The notes: generated by a model not told the origin, from the sequence alone. 64,000 nt of DNA from Pholiota molesta (GCA_014925825.1 JACGCK010000039.1:186001-250000); one strand, 5' to 3'; positions 22,501-34,673 are shown, counted from the first letter of the stretch. Numbers and translations are program-made.

Positions 22501-23930
22501 ATCGCAGCAACTCCAACAACGAGCCAAGCGCCCGCAGGGGCACAGAGCCCTGCGTCTGGTGAAGCACCCTCGCCCGAGTCGGTAACGAGCCCGACAAGGA
22601 GGCTGTTGCCGTTGGTTGAGTCTGGACATGAGAGCAGGTGGATGGAATCGGCGCCGAGCGGAGGTGGGCGGACAGTGAAGGCGCTCCCGAGGACGCCGAC
22701 GAGCGACGACGATGACCAAGGCGAGCGCATCGGGTTGCATGAGAGCGCGTTTCTGAATTACCCGGAGACGAGTCCTTTTAGGGTCAACTTCGATGTCAGG
22801 TCGACAAGGACGAGTGTCAGGCCTCTGCCGCCGACTGCGCGCTCGCCTATTAGTGATACAGAGAGTCACACCAACAATTACCATGCAGGCGGTGGAGTGA
22901 GCAGCGACGAGTCGACGAGCGACCCGCATTACTATACTACTGCTGCGGAGAGCAACTACAAGCCCGCCAGGAACACCTTTGGCGCATCGGAGAGCGGACA
23001 CGCTGAAGGCAGTCCCTTGTCTGAATTCGTGCAAGGCGCCTCTAGCTCGCATCCGCCCTTCCGCCTCCCGTCTATTTCAGTGACTGATCCCCATCAAGCC
23101 CGGGACGGCGCAACTTCATCGCCAGACGGGCCTTCGCCCGCTGCATCGGAGGGCGTCATCTCGTTCATCGACTTCACAAGCTCGCCGAAGGCTCGCTTCG
23201 CGTGCCCTCTGAAAAGAGCTCTTCCAAGAAGAAGGCGAAGCAAGGACGACGGCGCAGCCTGCCTGTGCCACCTCATATCGTCGACGACCCAAGTCAAGGT
23301 GGAGTACCACCACAGTCGCTACCAATCCACAGGGAGAGAGTGGTGGAGGTGAAATTGGCCATAGTAATGAGTCTTCAGGAGAATCGCAAAAACCTATATC
23401 ACCACTTTCAGAACATCGCTTGACGGACTCGAGCATATTCTCTATCTCTGTCTTGGTCGACATACCAGGCTCCGCACACCCATTATGGAGACACAGCAAC
23501 CTGATAACTCGCAGCGCTCGTCGGCGTTTACCCAATCAGACAACCTCCACGTCCATCCCATGATGGAGAACATCGAATCACCCACTGAAAGCCTACCGAT
23601 TTCCACCTCCGAGATCCGTTTCCGGCATAGCGAATCAGACGACAACTCTGAGCCTCGCCGACCCACTGCACTTAGCTTGTCTGGAGCTCGCGAACAACGC
23701 CAGGCGCTTCGACTGATGAATACCGACCACCACCACCTTTCGATTCCAATATCCTCGTCAGTAGGGTGCTCGGGATGAATTCTCCCACATCCTCAGTGAC
23801 CGTAAGACCCCCTCATCGCTCCCAATCCAACATTGCTCTATCTAGCGCCACGAACAGTATTTTCCCTTTTCCTTCACGTCACGAATCCAGTAACGACCAA
23901 TTGAACAGCAGTAGACCCGGACAAAGCTAG
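19591..23930 (+). CDS. Single-pass membrane protein, extracellular beta domains and long disordered tail, with frameshifts
   Basis: Exons begin at 19591. Two similar extracellular halves follow: FTVDDTSPCVSYSP to GTGITLMGNATQATYSITLD, and GFQNQTLNDQQ to GTTLILLGQTSPSGGNYSVSLD. They are rich in N-glycosylation sites and are the paired beta-sandwich seen in many basidiomycete membrane proteins. The last intron ends near 20813. A Ser/Thr stalk and one membrane helix (FPAGTIAAFALAGILAAILI, then SGALYFF) lead to a basic HRPRRRRRRRHR stop-transfer stretch. The cytoplasmic tail is low-complexity with a Q8 run. The frame of the conserved text changes near 21214 (to VLDISPEFDKALDLDLE), near 21320, near 21765 and near 23195 (to VPSEKSSSKKKAK). 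Conserved-looking text (PISTSEIRFRHSES) continues to ~23.7 kb. The true stop is uncertain, and the function is unknown. Confidence 0.65.
22251..22278 (+). repeat. CAG trinucleotide run
   Basis: Eight to nine consecutive CAG units encode a poly-Gln stretch in the tail of the membrane protein. Confidence 0.85.
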
Positions 23931-24137
23931 GACTATCTTTCGCACATTTGGGATACATTTGGTTTTGGACTTCTTGTCAATCCAGGATAATTTATTTCTT
24001 GTTTCTTCGCACATCTTCATTCCTGGATACCTTTTTGGAACACATTGGCCACTTCAGAAATGTTTAACAATCCAAGTTGTATTGTATGATTAAATAGTTG
24101 TAATTCATTTTTAATCCATGTTTCCAAAATCTAATCA

Positions 24138-27100
24138 CTACGGGGTATATATCTCCTCAGCCGACGACCAACGCCGTCTGAATCCGCTATGAAGGCGGCG
24201 CAGTATCCTTCCCAATCCAAAGCTCACGAATCGGCGGAAATCAGAAAAGACCTCGCGTTTGTGATTTCAGCGCGCCCAACGCGCCGTTTCTCCACTCGAT
24301 CCCGTTGTGGGACCGCTGGCACCAGGTCCAGTCAGTCCGCTGAATATCCCATCCGCCGCACCGCCTAAAGGCAGGATACTCGGCTGGCTCCCGGGCTGAT
24401 GAGACTGCCCCCTGCATGACCTGTCGCAGGTGGGTCCATGTCGAGAGATGAGAGGAAGGAGGTACTTTCAAGGTCGTTTTCGTGCTCGTTATCGTCAGGA
24501 AGAATCCAATAGATTATTTTGCACATTCTTAGGCGTGCCCTTGAGGTCCAGGATCTGAAAAGGATATTTGATGTGGATCAACTGGCTGAAACGCATTCGC
24601 AAGTATGAATGGCAGGACTGACTTTTTGGAAATTAGAGAATGAGGCATCTCCGATTAACAGAGTGTAGTTAAGGATGAACCCTTCTGGCGGATCCTAGAT
24701 TTACGGTCGTCGATAAATATGATATCATGATGTAGCATTGATAGGAAAGATCCTTACCTCAGGCGTGACAATGACCTTCAACAGCGCCTCCAATCGAGTG
24801 GTCGTCTTGGTCAATGATCGGGTGTAGCTATCGCATTAGAAGGCAAGTTAACATCGACACCAGCAAAATCAACATGAACGACGAACGAAGTAGATGCCGA
24901 GCCTTCTCCTGGCATTTTGACCAAATATGCCTTGATGGTTTGCAAATCGATAAGCAGCTGAAGCAAACGGTTGAGTTCCAACAAAAAGCTAGGCCAAATA
25001 TGTGAGGCTTACTTGTTCCGCTCCAATCTCCTTCAACGGCCTGCTTCTCACAAGGGAGTTGGTGAATTTGACGAGAATGATACTATGTAAATCAACATCA
25101 ACGTCGATGTTCATCACCAGTCTTGCGAAACCCCACATACCTCGAAGCCTTATCGAACAGATTCCTGAGATACTTCTTCTGTTCAATGAGCGGCTTAATG
25201 GACTCGATAACCTGTTCCGCCGCCTTCACTAGTTCGCTGGTGTACGGCGATGGCCCGCTGACTTGATTGACAGTCGACCACGATGTCCGCCCGAGGGTGA
25301 TAAATGATGCATCACATCCACTTTCGAATTCGCGCAGGATCACGTTGATTCCTGTTGAGATGGCGCTGAAAAAGGAGTTGAGATCAATAGCGAGCGAGGA
25401 GAAAAGGGAAGTGAGAGCGTACCTGACGAACAGGTCGCATTCGACTTGGAACGTAACTTTCTCCTTGAACTCGGGATTGATCTTTTCCTTGACCTTTTCT
25501 TCGAGCTAACGCAGAGACCTGTCAGCCCTCTTCTCAGAAAAATAGAATGGATCTGTATACCTCAAGTGCGGTTGTCTGGCAATAATCCGCCGTATTGATG
25601 AGCAAACATATTTGCTTGAGAAGATCCAAATCAATGCGCGTTTCCGTGGATTTGCGAGAAACGACAGGAGGCCTGCTGTATCATCGTAAACCTACTACTT
25701 TGACAACATATTGACAACAGCACGTACCTTTTGATCCCTGCAGTAAGAACTTCCTCTAAAAAGGTGCACATTGACGATCCCACCACTATTTCAGAAGAAT
25801 ACCAGCGCCACTTACCTGCGTATATCCTCAACCATTTCTTGTGTAGCGTACACAAGTCAAACAGCGGCTGCCCCGTCGACAACTTCGCACACTGCTCTAG
25901 ACTCTGCCCATAGAAATAGAATAGATCTGTGGACGACGGAAGGACCGTCATTGGGGCCGCGCTAGTATCTTCCTCACTCGCAGCGCCCTCTAAAGAGACT
26001 CTCGGCTGGGCTTTGGTTATTTTTCCTTTGCGATGTGGGGCAAGCATATCTGCGAGTACTCTGTAAAGTTAATCATTTTTAGTTGAAGTTTAACCATTAC
26101 AATTAAATCGCGTACTTGTCTTGAGCGTCAACGAAGATGCCCATATGGGGTTCAAATGCAGCTGAGATCGGCTTTCCAGGCTCTGCTTGGGGGTTGTCTG
26201 TCGCTTTCAACATATCTTTGAACTGCGTCGCGGGTGATATTAGCTCATAACCATGGCGTAGAACGATCAAATACAACATACAGGAGTTGCCCATTTCTTC
26301 GCCATACCCTGTTCGAACTCCGTCGTAATCGCCAGATTATCCAGGAGGGCTTTCACTGTGAGGTTGGATCCAGCTTGAGTCAAGAGAGATGTCAAGTTAT
26401 CTCTAGACAACCAAATATACCGATGAGATATCATCTTGCAAATTTTGAGTGGGATCCACGCACCTCGTAATCTCAGCGAACTTGGCCAGCAAATGCCAAC
26501 TAACTCTCCATTCTGCAGGGAACACGCGTCCCTGCTCCAGTTCATGCGTTTGCAGCAGCCGTCGGAACCAGGCAAATCGGCGCGAGATGTTGTCCAACTG
26601 CCCCGCCTCGTCGTTCGTGCGGAATATCCGACGATACTCCTTGAACTCGAGCGCCACGAATCGTTCTATCACATGCGACCTCGCAGCAGGGCCGAGGACG
26701 TCGACTACGAGGCAGGCTTCGGCGATGAGGGCGGGTTTTACGGGTTTCGTGGTGTCTTGAAGGTAGCTTGTTGGGATGGGTAATTATCACATGTAAAGAG
26801 ATTGGTGAGAGTGCTCAACTCACAAAGCATCAAAGTCAGCGTCAAGTTGTGTCCGCAGCTGTCCTTGGATCTCGTGTATGCGCTTCCATACTCGGTTGAT
26901 TCTTGGAACTGAGGTATACGATTTAAACGACGTGTCAGAAATTTGTTTGACGGCGGCTAGAGTCTGTGCAACGTCGCTGTATTTCTTTTCCTTCATTAGG
27001 TCTTCCAGTTGCGTCAATGCATTGACTATAAATTTATGATACTCAGTTAATATCTCGAGCTGGAGGAAGTGAAATAACGCACCAAGCATCTGCAATCTCT

Positions 27101-27654
27101 TCATCATAGTCATGCTTGCTATGAGGTTCTTCTTCGCCAGATCCAAAACCTGGATATCCTTCGTGATATTCCGCACTACCGCCTCCGACTCTGTCGCCTT
27201 TTCTCGGATACGCGACATCTGGCCCAGCAGATCCTGCACCCAGAACACATGAGTACGTGGCAAACGCAAGAGGAAGCGCACACGAGCCGTCTACGCACAG
27301 ATATCATCTCCTGTATAGTGGACATCCTCTCTGGATCCTGGCTGCGCTTCAGCTCCGCCTGCAGTATATCGACCTCCTTCTGCAGCTCCTCGTGTGTCTC
27401 CGCGAGCCGTGCGCTGACGTCTTCTAGATGAGCCAGAGATGCTTCTGCAAAACAGTAAGCAATTAACATTTCTTTAGAGAATACAGTTCTATGGAGACAC
27501 ACACACCATCCGGAAAGAAGTCATTCAGTATCTCGACTGCATTGAACCGTTCGGAGAGTCCATCAAGTCTGTCGATCTCTTCCGTCTGCTGGATATCGAG
27601 GACGCGCTGGATGGATAGAATCACATCGTGTGGTAGTTCGTCAGTGCTGTTCAT
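24138..27654 (-). CDS. VPS53: GARP complex subunit Vps53, C-terminal part frameshifted
   Basis: Starts at the ATG at 27654 (MNSTDELPHDVILSIQRVLD). About 16 exons are separated by 50-65-nt introns. The N-terminal Vps53 domain is clear: FNAVEILNDFFPDEASLAHL, coiled coil to ~residue 120, ITKDIQVLDLAKKNLIASM then MMKRLQMLVNALTQLEDL, and SVPRINRVWKRIHEIQGQL. The middle (ITRDNLTSLLTQA, LAITTEFEQGMAKKW, LFYFYGQSLEQCAKLSTG, CLLINTADYCQTTALELEEK, LRNLFDKASSIILVKFTNSL) is intact. Vps53 tethers endosome-derived vesicles at the trans-Golgi with Vps51/52/54. In the last ~150 codons one base is missing near 24500, 24470, 24374 and 24252; otherwise the conserved text continues to the stop at 24138. A further slip near 24825-24880 (the exon ending PGEGSATS) is possible. 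Confidence 0.9.
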
Positions 27655-28820
27655 TATAGAATGGGTCTATTGGGAGATATAAGGACCAGCCAACGTCATG
27701 TACGCATGGAAGTCCCTGTTGATTGCAGCCACACAGAGTGAACGTCTGTCAGAGAAAGCGCTCGGCAGTTATTACGTAACGCGTGTCTTGTACTCTTTAG
27801 GGGCTCCGCGGCTCTTGCGCTTGGTCTTCGCCCTTCTGTTACGATTCTTGATTCCGGTTTATCTCTGCCTCTCTGGCTGGCGATATACTTCATCTTATGT
27901 CTCTGTCTCCCACATCTGATACTAGGAATCTGGTGGTGCAAGCTTACGATGGCCACCCCACGTTTTCCTGCGCTCGATGCTCGGCGGTTATTGTCGGTAT
28001 CTCTTCAGGCTGGGCTAACGCACAGCTTCACGCTGGAGATGTTGTCTAATTCCCTCTCTATTTAGTCTCTCCAAGATGAGCTAATCAGCAAAGCCTTCTC
28101 AGGGAGAGACGGTCGGGGCTAGCAAGTATTGTTAACTGTTATTAGCCAACCCTGAGACTTAGAGTCATCATTCAGTTTAATACAATCCGCAACAAATGTT
28201 AAGCTAGGACGGAGAGAAGACCGCTCACTCCTGTGTGTCTTTGGATTTCACCTTTTTTTAATTGTTATTGATCATCACTACTATTAACCTCGGAAGGACT
28301 GGGGTTCATACGGTAGCGGATGTGTTCTGTTTGGGATGCAACGAACGAATAGGGTGGTTTTATCATAAAGCCGTGGATCAAACTCAGAAATATAAAGAAG
28401 GTATGTACTTACTATTACAAAGAAATGTGCACTTTCAGACTTTTATTAGGGAAGTACCTGCTGGAGAAGGAGAAATTGGTGAAAGAGAACTCGTGGACTT
28501 TAAACGATCTTGCACCGAGCACCTAATATATATAAAGGATTTTCTGTATTAACTGTAAATGCGTATACTGTCCCATTTAGATCGATTCGGCTCGAGTGGG
28601 ACATGGGGCAAGCTGGGCGACGTTTCCAACACAAAAGAAATTCGACCGGTGTCGAAAAAAAAAAAATTGCACAGCTTCGGCTTCAAATGGGACAGTATGC
28701 CTGAACTCGGTAATGAATGCCCTACAGAAGTTACAGTACCTTAGTAAGGTAGCAAATACGGAAAACCCATAAACAACCAAAAGGAAATGTAAAAAATACA
28801 AGCCAAATCATGTTTATAGT
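27655..28820. other. Intergenic, no gene seen
   Basis: Upstream of VPS53 and downstream of the NACHT gene. Only unsupported short frames (for example 27698-27919 plus, 28262-28552 plus) are present. The right half is AT-rich. Confidence 0.5.
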
Positions 28821-29759
28821 TCAAAAAAGAAGGTAAAGGAATCTTCGGATATCTTTTCCAGCATCATAGTGTACAGACTCGTCGGGGTCTAGCGATATAT
28901 CATTCACCATAGTCTTAAGTGAGGTCTCGGCAGCCAGCTTGAAGGCGGATGTAATGTGAGCTTCTGGGCGGCTTGCAATGAGTAGTTTGTGCGGAATTTT
29001 GTGCTGCATTTTCCCCATAGCCTTAACCAAAGCATCGATGATTCGCGCTTGACAGTGTATCGGAGAACACTCGTCTAGAGCGTCAATGACAATGAGCATT
29101 GGAGGGATTTTGTTGGAAGTCTTGGCCGAAAGGGCCGAGAGAGGATCGAGAATGAGCTCCTTGATCTGTGTCTCGAAGTCCAAATCGAAAATCATTCTAT
29201 TCTTCTCGATAGCCTTGGAAATATGGGGGGCGAGGTCGGGGATATTATCTGCCATTTGATAGGCAAGCGTGGCCACCAGATGTTTCCCATCGCCTCGTCT
29301 TGACTCGGCAGGCGCAGAGCGCGAAAGGAAGAATGCACCCGCCAATCGACGTGGCTCGGAGTCGTAACATATGGTGGCAATGGCTGCGGCGATTGCGGTC
29401 TTGCCCACCCCTGCAGAGCCGTGAATCCACGTAACCTGCCGAGGATCGTCGACGTCGTCGAGCCATTGCATGATGTCGGCCTGAACTTGAGCTCGGGTGT
29501 CCGGACGGTGGCATCTGAGTGCATCGGAGCGCTCACAAGAGTTATGAAACGCTGCTACGGATACTTTCGAACGAAGGAAATTGAGATGTTCTGGTAGAAA
29601 CATAGGTCAATACATATGCTCCCAGTGCACAGGCAGCTCCATACCACGGTACTCCGAAGTAGTATAGTACACATTTCCGTTGACGTGCGTGATTTCTAGA
29701 TTAGCGATTTGACCGTTCAACATGTTAGGAAAGAGCTGGGTACCAGGTCCCGAGGCCAT
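28821..29759 (-). CDS. NACHT-domain STAND protein, truncated after the NTPase
   Basis: Two exons: the ATG at 29759 opens MASGPGTQLFPNMLNGQI, and a ~90-nt intron (donor CGT G|GTATGG) joins TTSEYR to VSVAAFHNSCERSD. The NTPase follows: HGSAGVGKTA (Walker A), MLIVIDALDEC (Walker B with the NACHT DxxDE pattern) and HKLLIASRPEAH (sensor 1). Such agaricomycete proteins normally continue for hundreds of residues into a winged helix and WD40, ankyrin or TPR repeats, acting as NOD-like receptors in allorecognition or defence. Here the frame stops at 28821 right after DIRRFLYLLF, and nothing recognisable lies beyond it. So this is either a pseudogene fragment or a minimal NACHT protein. The short N-terminal part matches the disordered leader common in this family. 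Confidence 0.82.
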
Positions 29760-30284
29760 GGTGTGATGAAGGGAGGACCTGTTGGAATAAAAGGGAGCGG
29801 GGATGATTTATGGCAAACGAATGAGAACTACATACATGAAAGGAGGTAAACTAAATAGAAATTATTATCCACAAAGCGAAGTAGTAAAAGATAGCCGACA
29901 ATAAGCGCCTAACTTCAAGTTTGATGAATCACAACGAATATTCAAATTTTGATTCAATAGACTCGTTACCAGTTTACTACATACTAGTTCCCGGGTTCCC
30001 TCTGAGGTGTTTTAAGTACGTGATAAATGACGGGAAAATTCAAAAGTTTGTCGAGGTTTGTGTCGTGAACAAGATATGTATTCTGTTCAGATGTCGAAAA
30101 GACATGTGCGACCTTACGGACAATGCTCATCCGTTGTCCATGCGCTCAGGCGTCGCCTGGCGTCGCGCGCTTAAGGCCAAAGCACTTTTAGTGCATCGAT
30201 CGCCTTTATTTCCTGTCGCTAGCGCTAGACTCTAGAAATTTTATACTGTATCAAATTCGCTTTTTATGCTCCAAAGTCAATGAT
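29760..30284. other. Intergenic, no gene seen
   Basis: AT-rich upstream region of the NACHT gene with no supported coding sequence. Confidence 0.45.
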
Positions 30285-31136
30285 ATGGCCCCAATAATCT
30301 ATGGGGTTTTTCGCCACTTTCACATCCAACGCTTCCTTTGCATAGTGATTTACGAACTTGATGGACATAAGAATCGGGACTGCTTGGCGTGGTTTGCTCG
30401 TAGAGCCACCGCTTGGCTGCTCACGAAGATAAAGGAGAGAAGATCTGTCAAATGTCAGGCCCATGAGGAGACCTGCAATTCAACGCGGAATTGGACAATT
30501 CAAGAACCCACGGAAACATCAAGTTCGGGAATGTTCAATGTTAATCTCATTCTTGATTGTTGCCTATATTTCAATCGGCAACGACCAACGGCGCTCTTAA
30601 GCGCAGATAACAACCTTTGCGTAGCATGTCAGACCCAGAAAATTCTAGGAATAACACCATCACGATATAGGAGCAGCCGAGACATTGCCCGCAACATATA
30701 CGGCAACACGCATGAAGAAGAGGTGAACATGTCACGCTATGCACCGTGGCGACGCCCTTACACGGAATGGAGCACTGCGGAATGCGTAGCTTTCCTGGCT
30801 GATCGAGCACGAGTGCCTGTGATGATTCGCAATCCTCGATCAGAGGTATTTCTGCCGAAAGCGTACACGAAAGGTATAGCAGGGTCACGGACGGGACGGG
30901 AATGGAGTCGAAAGGACTGGGAGGCGGCGATGGAGAATCTGGAGGAAATCAGCCGAGCATGGAATGATGTGTCGATCCGGGAGTCGCTGCAGCGTCAGGG
31001 TTATGGGGTATGGTTTGGGTATGGGGTATTGTGGACCTATGGGTTATGGTCTGCAATTCCCCCTCCCCCACCGAGTCGATGGATCGATTTTACTATGGGA
31101 TATAAGGGGTTATGGAATGCGAGAGGTATGGCTTAG
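30285..31136 (+). CDS. Open reading frame of unknown function (283 codons)
   Basis: A single uninterrupted frame in a region whose other frames are closed. No domain was recognised. Residues ~145-225 look protein-like: WRRPYTEWSTAECVAFLAD, then MIRNPRSEVFLPKAYTKG and EWSRKDWEAAMENLEEIS. The last 60 codons are encoded by DNA with repeated GGTTATGG/TATGGGGT words and are Gly/Tyr/Trp-rich. There is no signal peptide, no clear start context and no intron, in contrast to most genes here. It could be a young or orphan gene, part of a decayed element, or chance. Confidence 0.25.
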   Translation: MAPIIYGVFRHFHIQRFLCIVIYELDGHKNRDCLAWFARRATAWLLTKIKERRSVKCQAHEETCNSTRNWTIQEPTETSSSGMFNVNLILDCCLYFNRQRPTALLSADNNLCVACQTQKILGITPSRYRSSRDIARNIYGNTHEEEVNMSRYAPWRRPYTEWSTAECVAFLADRARVPVMIRNPRSEVFLPKAYTKGIAGSRTGREWSRKDWEAAMENLEEISRAWNDVSIRESLQRQGYGVWFGYGVLWTYGLWSAIPPPPPSRWIDFTMGYKGLWNARGMA

Positions 31137-31963
31137 GAGGTGTTCGACTGCAGATTGATTCGGAACTGCAATGAACTGCGGAGGGTATTGAAGTCATCGC
31201 GCCGTAGCATATATTTATCTTTACCGCTATCTTGGCAGGCAAACGTCGATATTGTCTGCTACACGTGAACCTCCCATCATCTTCACATCAAAGATATCCT
31301 ATACCTATCGTAAGGCGGAGCTCCAGCAACGAGAGTGCAGAATTGTGATCCAACAAGCCCATAGGGATGTTGAGTGAGCCTCGCTGGTCTACGGCATGGG
31401 TTCTACGGCATGAACGTTTCTCAAGCAGGATGCAGATGCACCCGGAGGGCATTTCTTCATCGAATGATCAAGGAGTATGTTCATCCATTATATTCATGCT
31501 GCAGCACACCATTCACAGGAGCATGTGCCAGCGGAGACACTAGGCAGAGTCGGTTTGAGTTGAGATCAAGCATGAGGTTCTAGGGCTTCATGAAATTTGT
31601 TCCAAAGCAGACAGAAAGAAAAACACGAGGTGTTTTTGGCCCGTTTCCTGTCGTAGATATTCCGAGGGAACTAAAACGTCAAAGAGAGAGCTATCAAGAA
31701 TAGACAAAGTCCCGAGAGCACAACAGAGAGAGTATTCCAATCCCAGTTTACAGGAAGACAAAGCAACAGGCAACAGTGAGGAGCTGAACGAGGCCTGTGT
31801 GATAGAAGTTGGAAAGAGGTCGAGATTTTGAGGTCGAGACCTGTCACAACGATAACAGACAAGATCAAACTCCGAAACACAAATCCACGGAATAGCATCT
31901 GTCGCCCTAACGTCCGTCACCTCCAAACTAGCCCCTCCTCTCTACCCACCCCACCGCACAACC
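31137..31963. other. Intergenic, no gene seen
   Basis: Upstream of the copper transporter gene. Pyrimidine-rich DNA (about 31920-31955) directly precedes its ATG. Confidence 0.5.
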
Positions 31964-32817
31964 ATGGACCACGGCGGCCACGACATGCCCACGATGCCCA
32001 GATGCAAGATGAACATGCTCTGGTAACCCCTCCCTCCACCGCCCCGGATTCCCTTACTCACCCACACCCCTAGGAACACCGACATCATCGACACCTGCGT
32101 CGTCTTCCGCTCGTGGCACATCCGCACGCACACGGGCTTCCTCTGGTCGTGCGCCGCGGTCGTCGCGCTGGGCGTCCTCTACGAGTACCTCCGCGTCTTC
32201 CAGCGCAAGCTCGATCATCACATTGCGCTGTCGCTCGCGAAGGGCAAGGGCCGCGGCCGCGCGGCGCGGAGCGGCAGCCGCGGGCGGACTGCGGGTGCGG
32301 TGGGGGCGGCGGGGGTGACGGGGGACGGAATTGAAGGTAATGAGGAGGAGCTGGGTCTACTTACTGGGAGCAGGCTGCTGAACGCTTCGCTTACAGGGTG
32401 AGTGTGCTTGGCTTGGTTGTTCGATTCGCCGCTCTGGCTCTAGTCCTTCTCGAATTACCACGGTGGAAGAGCGGAAGATTCAAGGAGGATTCGTGCTCAG
32501 TTGGTATCAACTCTCGACTGATCTGACTGTTTGATAGAACCCCCGTCCCTGCCGTATCGCGCGCCTTGCGAGCGGTCGTCTACGGCGCGACTGTGTTCCT
32601 CTCGTTCTTCCTCATGCTGGTGTTCATGACGTACAATGTATGTGTCCACCGGAATTCTTATCATAACCTACCCTAATTACCATCCCAACCGCAGGCATAT
32701 CTGATCGGCGCAGTGGTCGTCGGCGCAGCGCTCGGGCATTATATCTTCGGTTCGACTATCAACATCGACTCCATCCTCCAAGACACATCGGGAGGCAAGG
32801 GCATGGCCTGCCACTAA
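31964..32817 (+). CDS. Ctr-type copper transporter
   Basis: Four exons (31964-32022, 32074-32397, 32538-32637, 32695-32817) encode 201 residues in frame. A short His/Met-rich N-terminus (MDHGGHDMPTMPRCKMNMLW) suits Cu(I) capture. Membrane helix 1 is TGFLWSCAAVVALGVLYEYL. The cytoplasmic loop is rich in Lys, Arg and Gly. Helix 2 contains the MxxxM signature (MLVFM) and helix 3 the GxxxG packing motif (GAALG). The protein forms a trimeric Cu(I) channel. Its small size and short Met-poor N-terminus resemble vacuolar Ctr2/Ctr6-like members more than plasma-membrane Ctr1, but the location is an inference. Confidence 0.92.
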
Positions 32818-33052
32818 CTTAAACTCGATACTCATGCTTGCGACTAACCTTCGAAATGTTTTCCGAATGCTGTAATTTTCCTCTACCCATTCTATTACGA
32901 TCTACGTGTGCTTCATCTCGGTCATTTTAGGAATATCTCATATCTTTTTCTTTGCTGTGTAACTGGTATTGCCGACTGCTGAATAAACTGGATATACGAG
33001 AACATGAAGAATGGATTGCCAACAAAGTAGAAATACAGAACAAGTTTGATAA

Positions 33053-34323
33053 TCATGTCGCCTTCATCTCCGTATCCTCGTCCTTCTTCGTAAGCCCCTC
33101 CGCCGCCAACAGCGCATCGATCTCCGCAGGCCTGTAGATCTTCGCCCGCGGCTGCTTGGTCACCGGGTCCAGCGTGAGCACCGCGAACTCCACTACCAGC
33201 ATCCGACACACATAGTAAGTAAATAAGTAAACCAATCAACGAACCAGCGGGGTGCATCCACCACTCACGTTTTTCGCTGTTCAGCGTCGTGCTGTCCATG
33301 GTCTTGCTCATCGTCCGCAGCACGAGCCCGATCGCGTCCTTGACCTCGATGTCGTCTTTGTACTCCTGCTTCAGCAGGCTCTGCGCCGTGCCGTTGTTGG
33401 CGCCTATGCAGGTGGCCTTCCAGCCCGAGTAGTTCCCCGACGGGTCGGAGTGGTACAGCTGGAACTGGTAGTGCGGGTCGTAGCCCGCGTAGAGGAGGGA
33501 GACGCCGAAGGGTCGCAGGCCTAAACGCAGAGGATCGTCGTTTCGAATATGAGTGGTGTGCAGGCAAGCAGGTGAGGTAGAATAGATGATGGTTATGCGC
33601 ACCTCCGAACTGCGTGTACCCTTGCTTCATATCGCAGAGCCTCTGCGCGAGGAGCTCGACGGGGATATCTTCATTGTACAGCACCAAATGCTGCTGCGCC
33701 GCGGTGCGCGCAAAGTTGACCAGCGAGTTCGCATCCGCCGTCAGGCCGGCGACGGCGCCGATGACATTCCTACGCACACAACAGCCCATCAGCCACGAGC
33801 CAACGAACGCAGACGATCTCCAAAGACAAGGAGGATGAAGGACGACGTACGAGTTGAGCAGGTATATCTTCTCCCCGCTGCCGCCGTACCCGCCGTGCTT
33901 GGCGCTGGACAGGTCGAGCAGCTTGCCGGTGACCTTCTTCTCCGCCGCGAGCACGACGCCGTCCTTCGCCAGGACGCCGAGCACCGTGCCGGCGTGGGAG
34001 ATGGCCTCCATGGCGTATTCGACTGTGATCGTGGGGGGTGCGGTTGGGCATGTGGTGCGATCGGGGGAGGTGCGGTTGGGGACTTACTTTGGTAGAGACG
34101 GCCTGTGCGAGAGGAGGTTAGTATGTGGCGTGTGGGATGGGATGGAAGGAGAGGGTGCTTACCCTCGGGCGAGAAGATGGTTGTGCGACCTGATTGGGCT
34201 CGTTCAGCGATTGATTCCTTTCCTCAGCTCTGGATATGATGCTTACTATCGTAACGTCTAGCCTGCAGGAAAGAACATGTTAAGCAGAGGATGAGCGGAA
34301 CTTGAGGACGATCGACGTACCAT
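33053..34323 (-). CDS. PRE9: 20S proteasome subunit alpha type-4 (alpha3)
   Basis: Minus strand; stop at 33053-33055, ATG at 34323. The ATG is alone in its exon (ATG|GTACGT). Exons of 16, 27 and 15 nt follow and encode [15 protein letters not shown] and GRLYQ before [16 protein letters not shown]. The protein continues [65 protein letters not shown] and the C-terminal tail [11 protein letters not shown]. This is the [20 protein letters not shown] N-terminus and GYTQFGG signature of alpha3 (PSMA4/Pre9), a structural gate subunit of the outer ring. About 260 residues, with the frame intact throughout. It is separated by about 350 nt from the gluconokinase on the same strand. Confidence 0.95.
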
Positions 34324-34673
34324 GATGAATGAGAAAGAAGATGAGGGAGAGGTGGTAATACAGAACTGACGCGTCGTTCTGAACGCACACGCGTCGTATT
34401 TCGGCAATTGCCGTTGCTCATCGTCCCGTGCTAATCTCCCGCTGGGCGCTCGTCGATCTCTACTAATGTCTAATGCAACGTTCGACTGACAACGGTAGCT
34501 CCAGTGAAACAGCGAATACTAGTATTACCCTAATCTAAGATGAAATTTATCATTTTCCGAATTCTTGGCCTTCTAAACACGTTGGGTTCAGGCTTCAAAA
34601 TCAAGGGGGTGGGTTTCCGCTCCTTATGTTTCCGTTGCAATACATATCCACAAAATCATAAATACGCCGTCAA

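Noticed and set aside
20842..23352. 836-codon continuous frame as the true tail of the membrane protein
   Set aside because: Between about 21214 and 21765 this frame gives Arg/Ala-rich shadow text. The conserved-looking text (VLDISPEFDKALDLDLE, FRSASDSENEKAAASP) is in other frames, so the long frame is partly accidental.
27698..27919. Small hydrophobic plus-strand frame upstream of VPS53
   Set aside because: Short, no homologous pattern, and lies in the VPS53 promoter or leader region.
33265..34011. 248-codon minus-strand frame at the proteasome gene as one continuous CDS
   Set aside because: It reads through introns of the alpha3 gene. Correct splicing gives the full conserved sequence.
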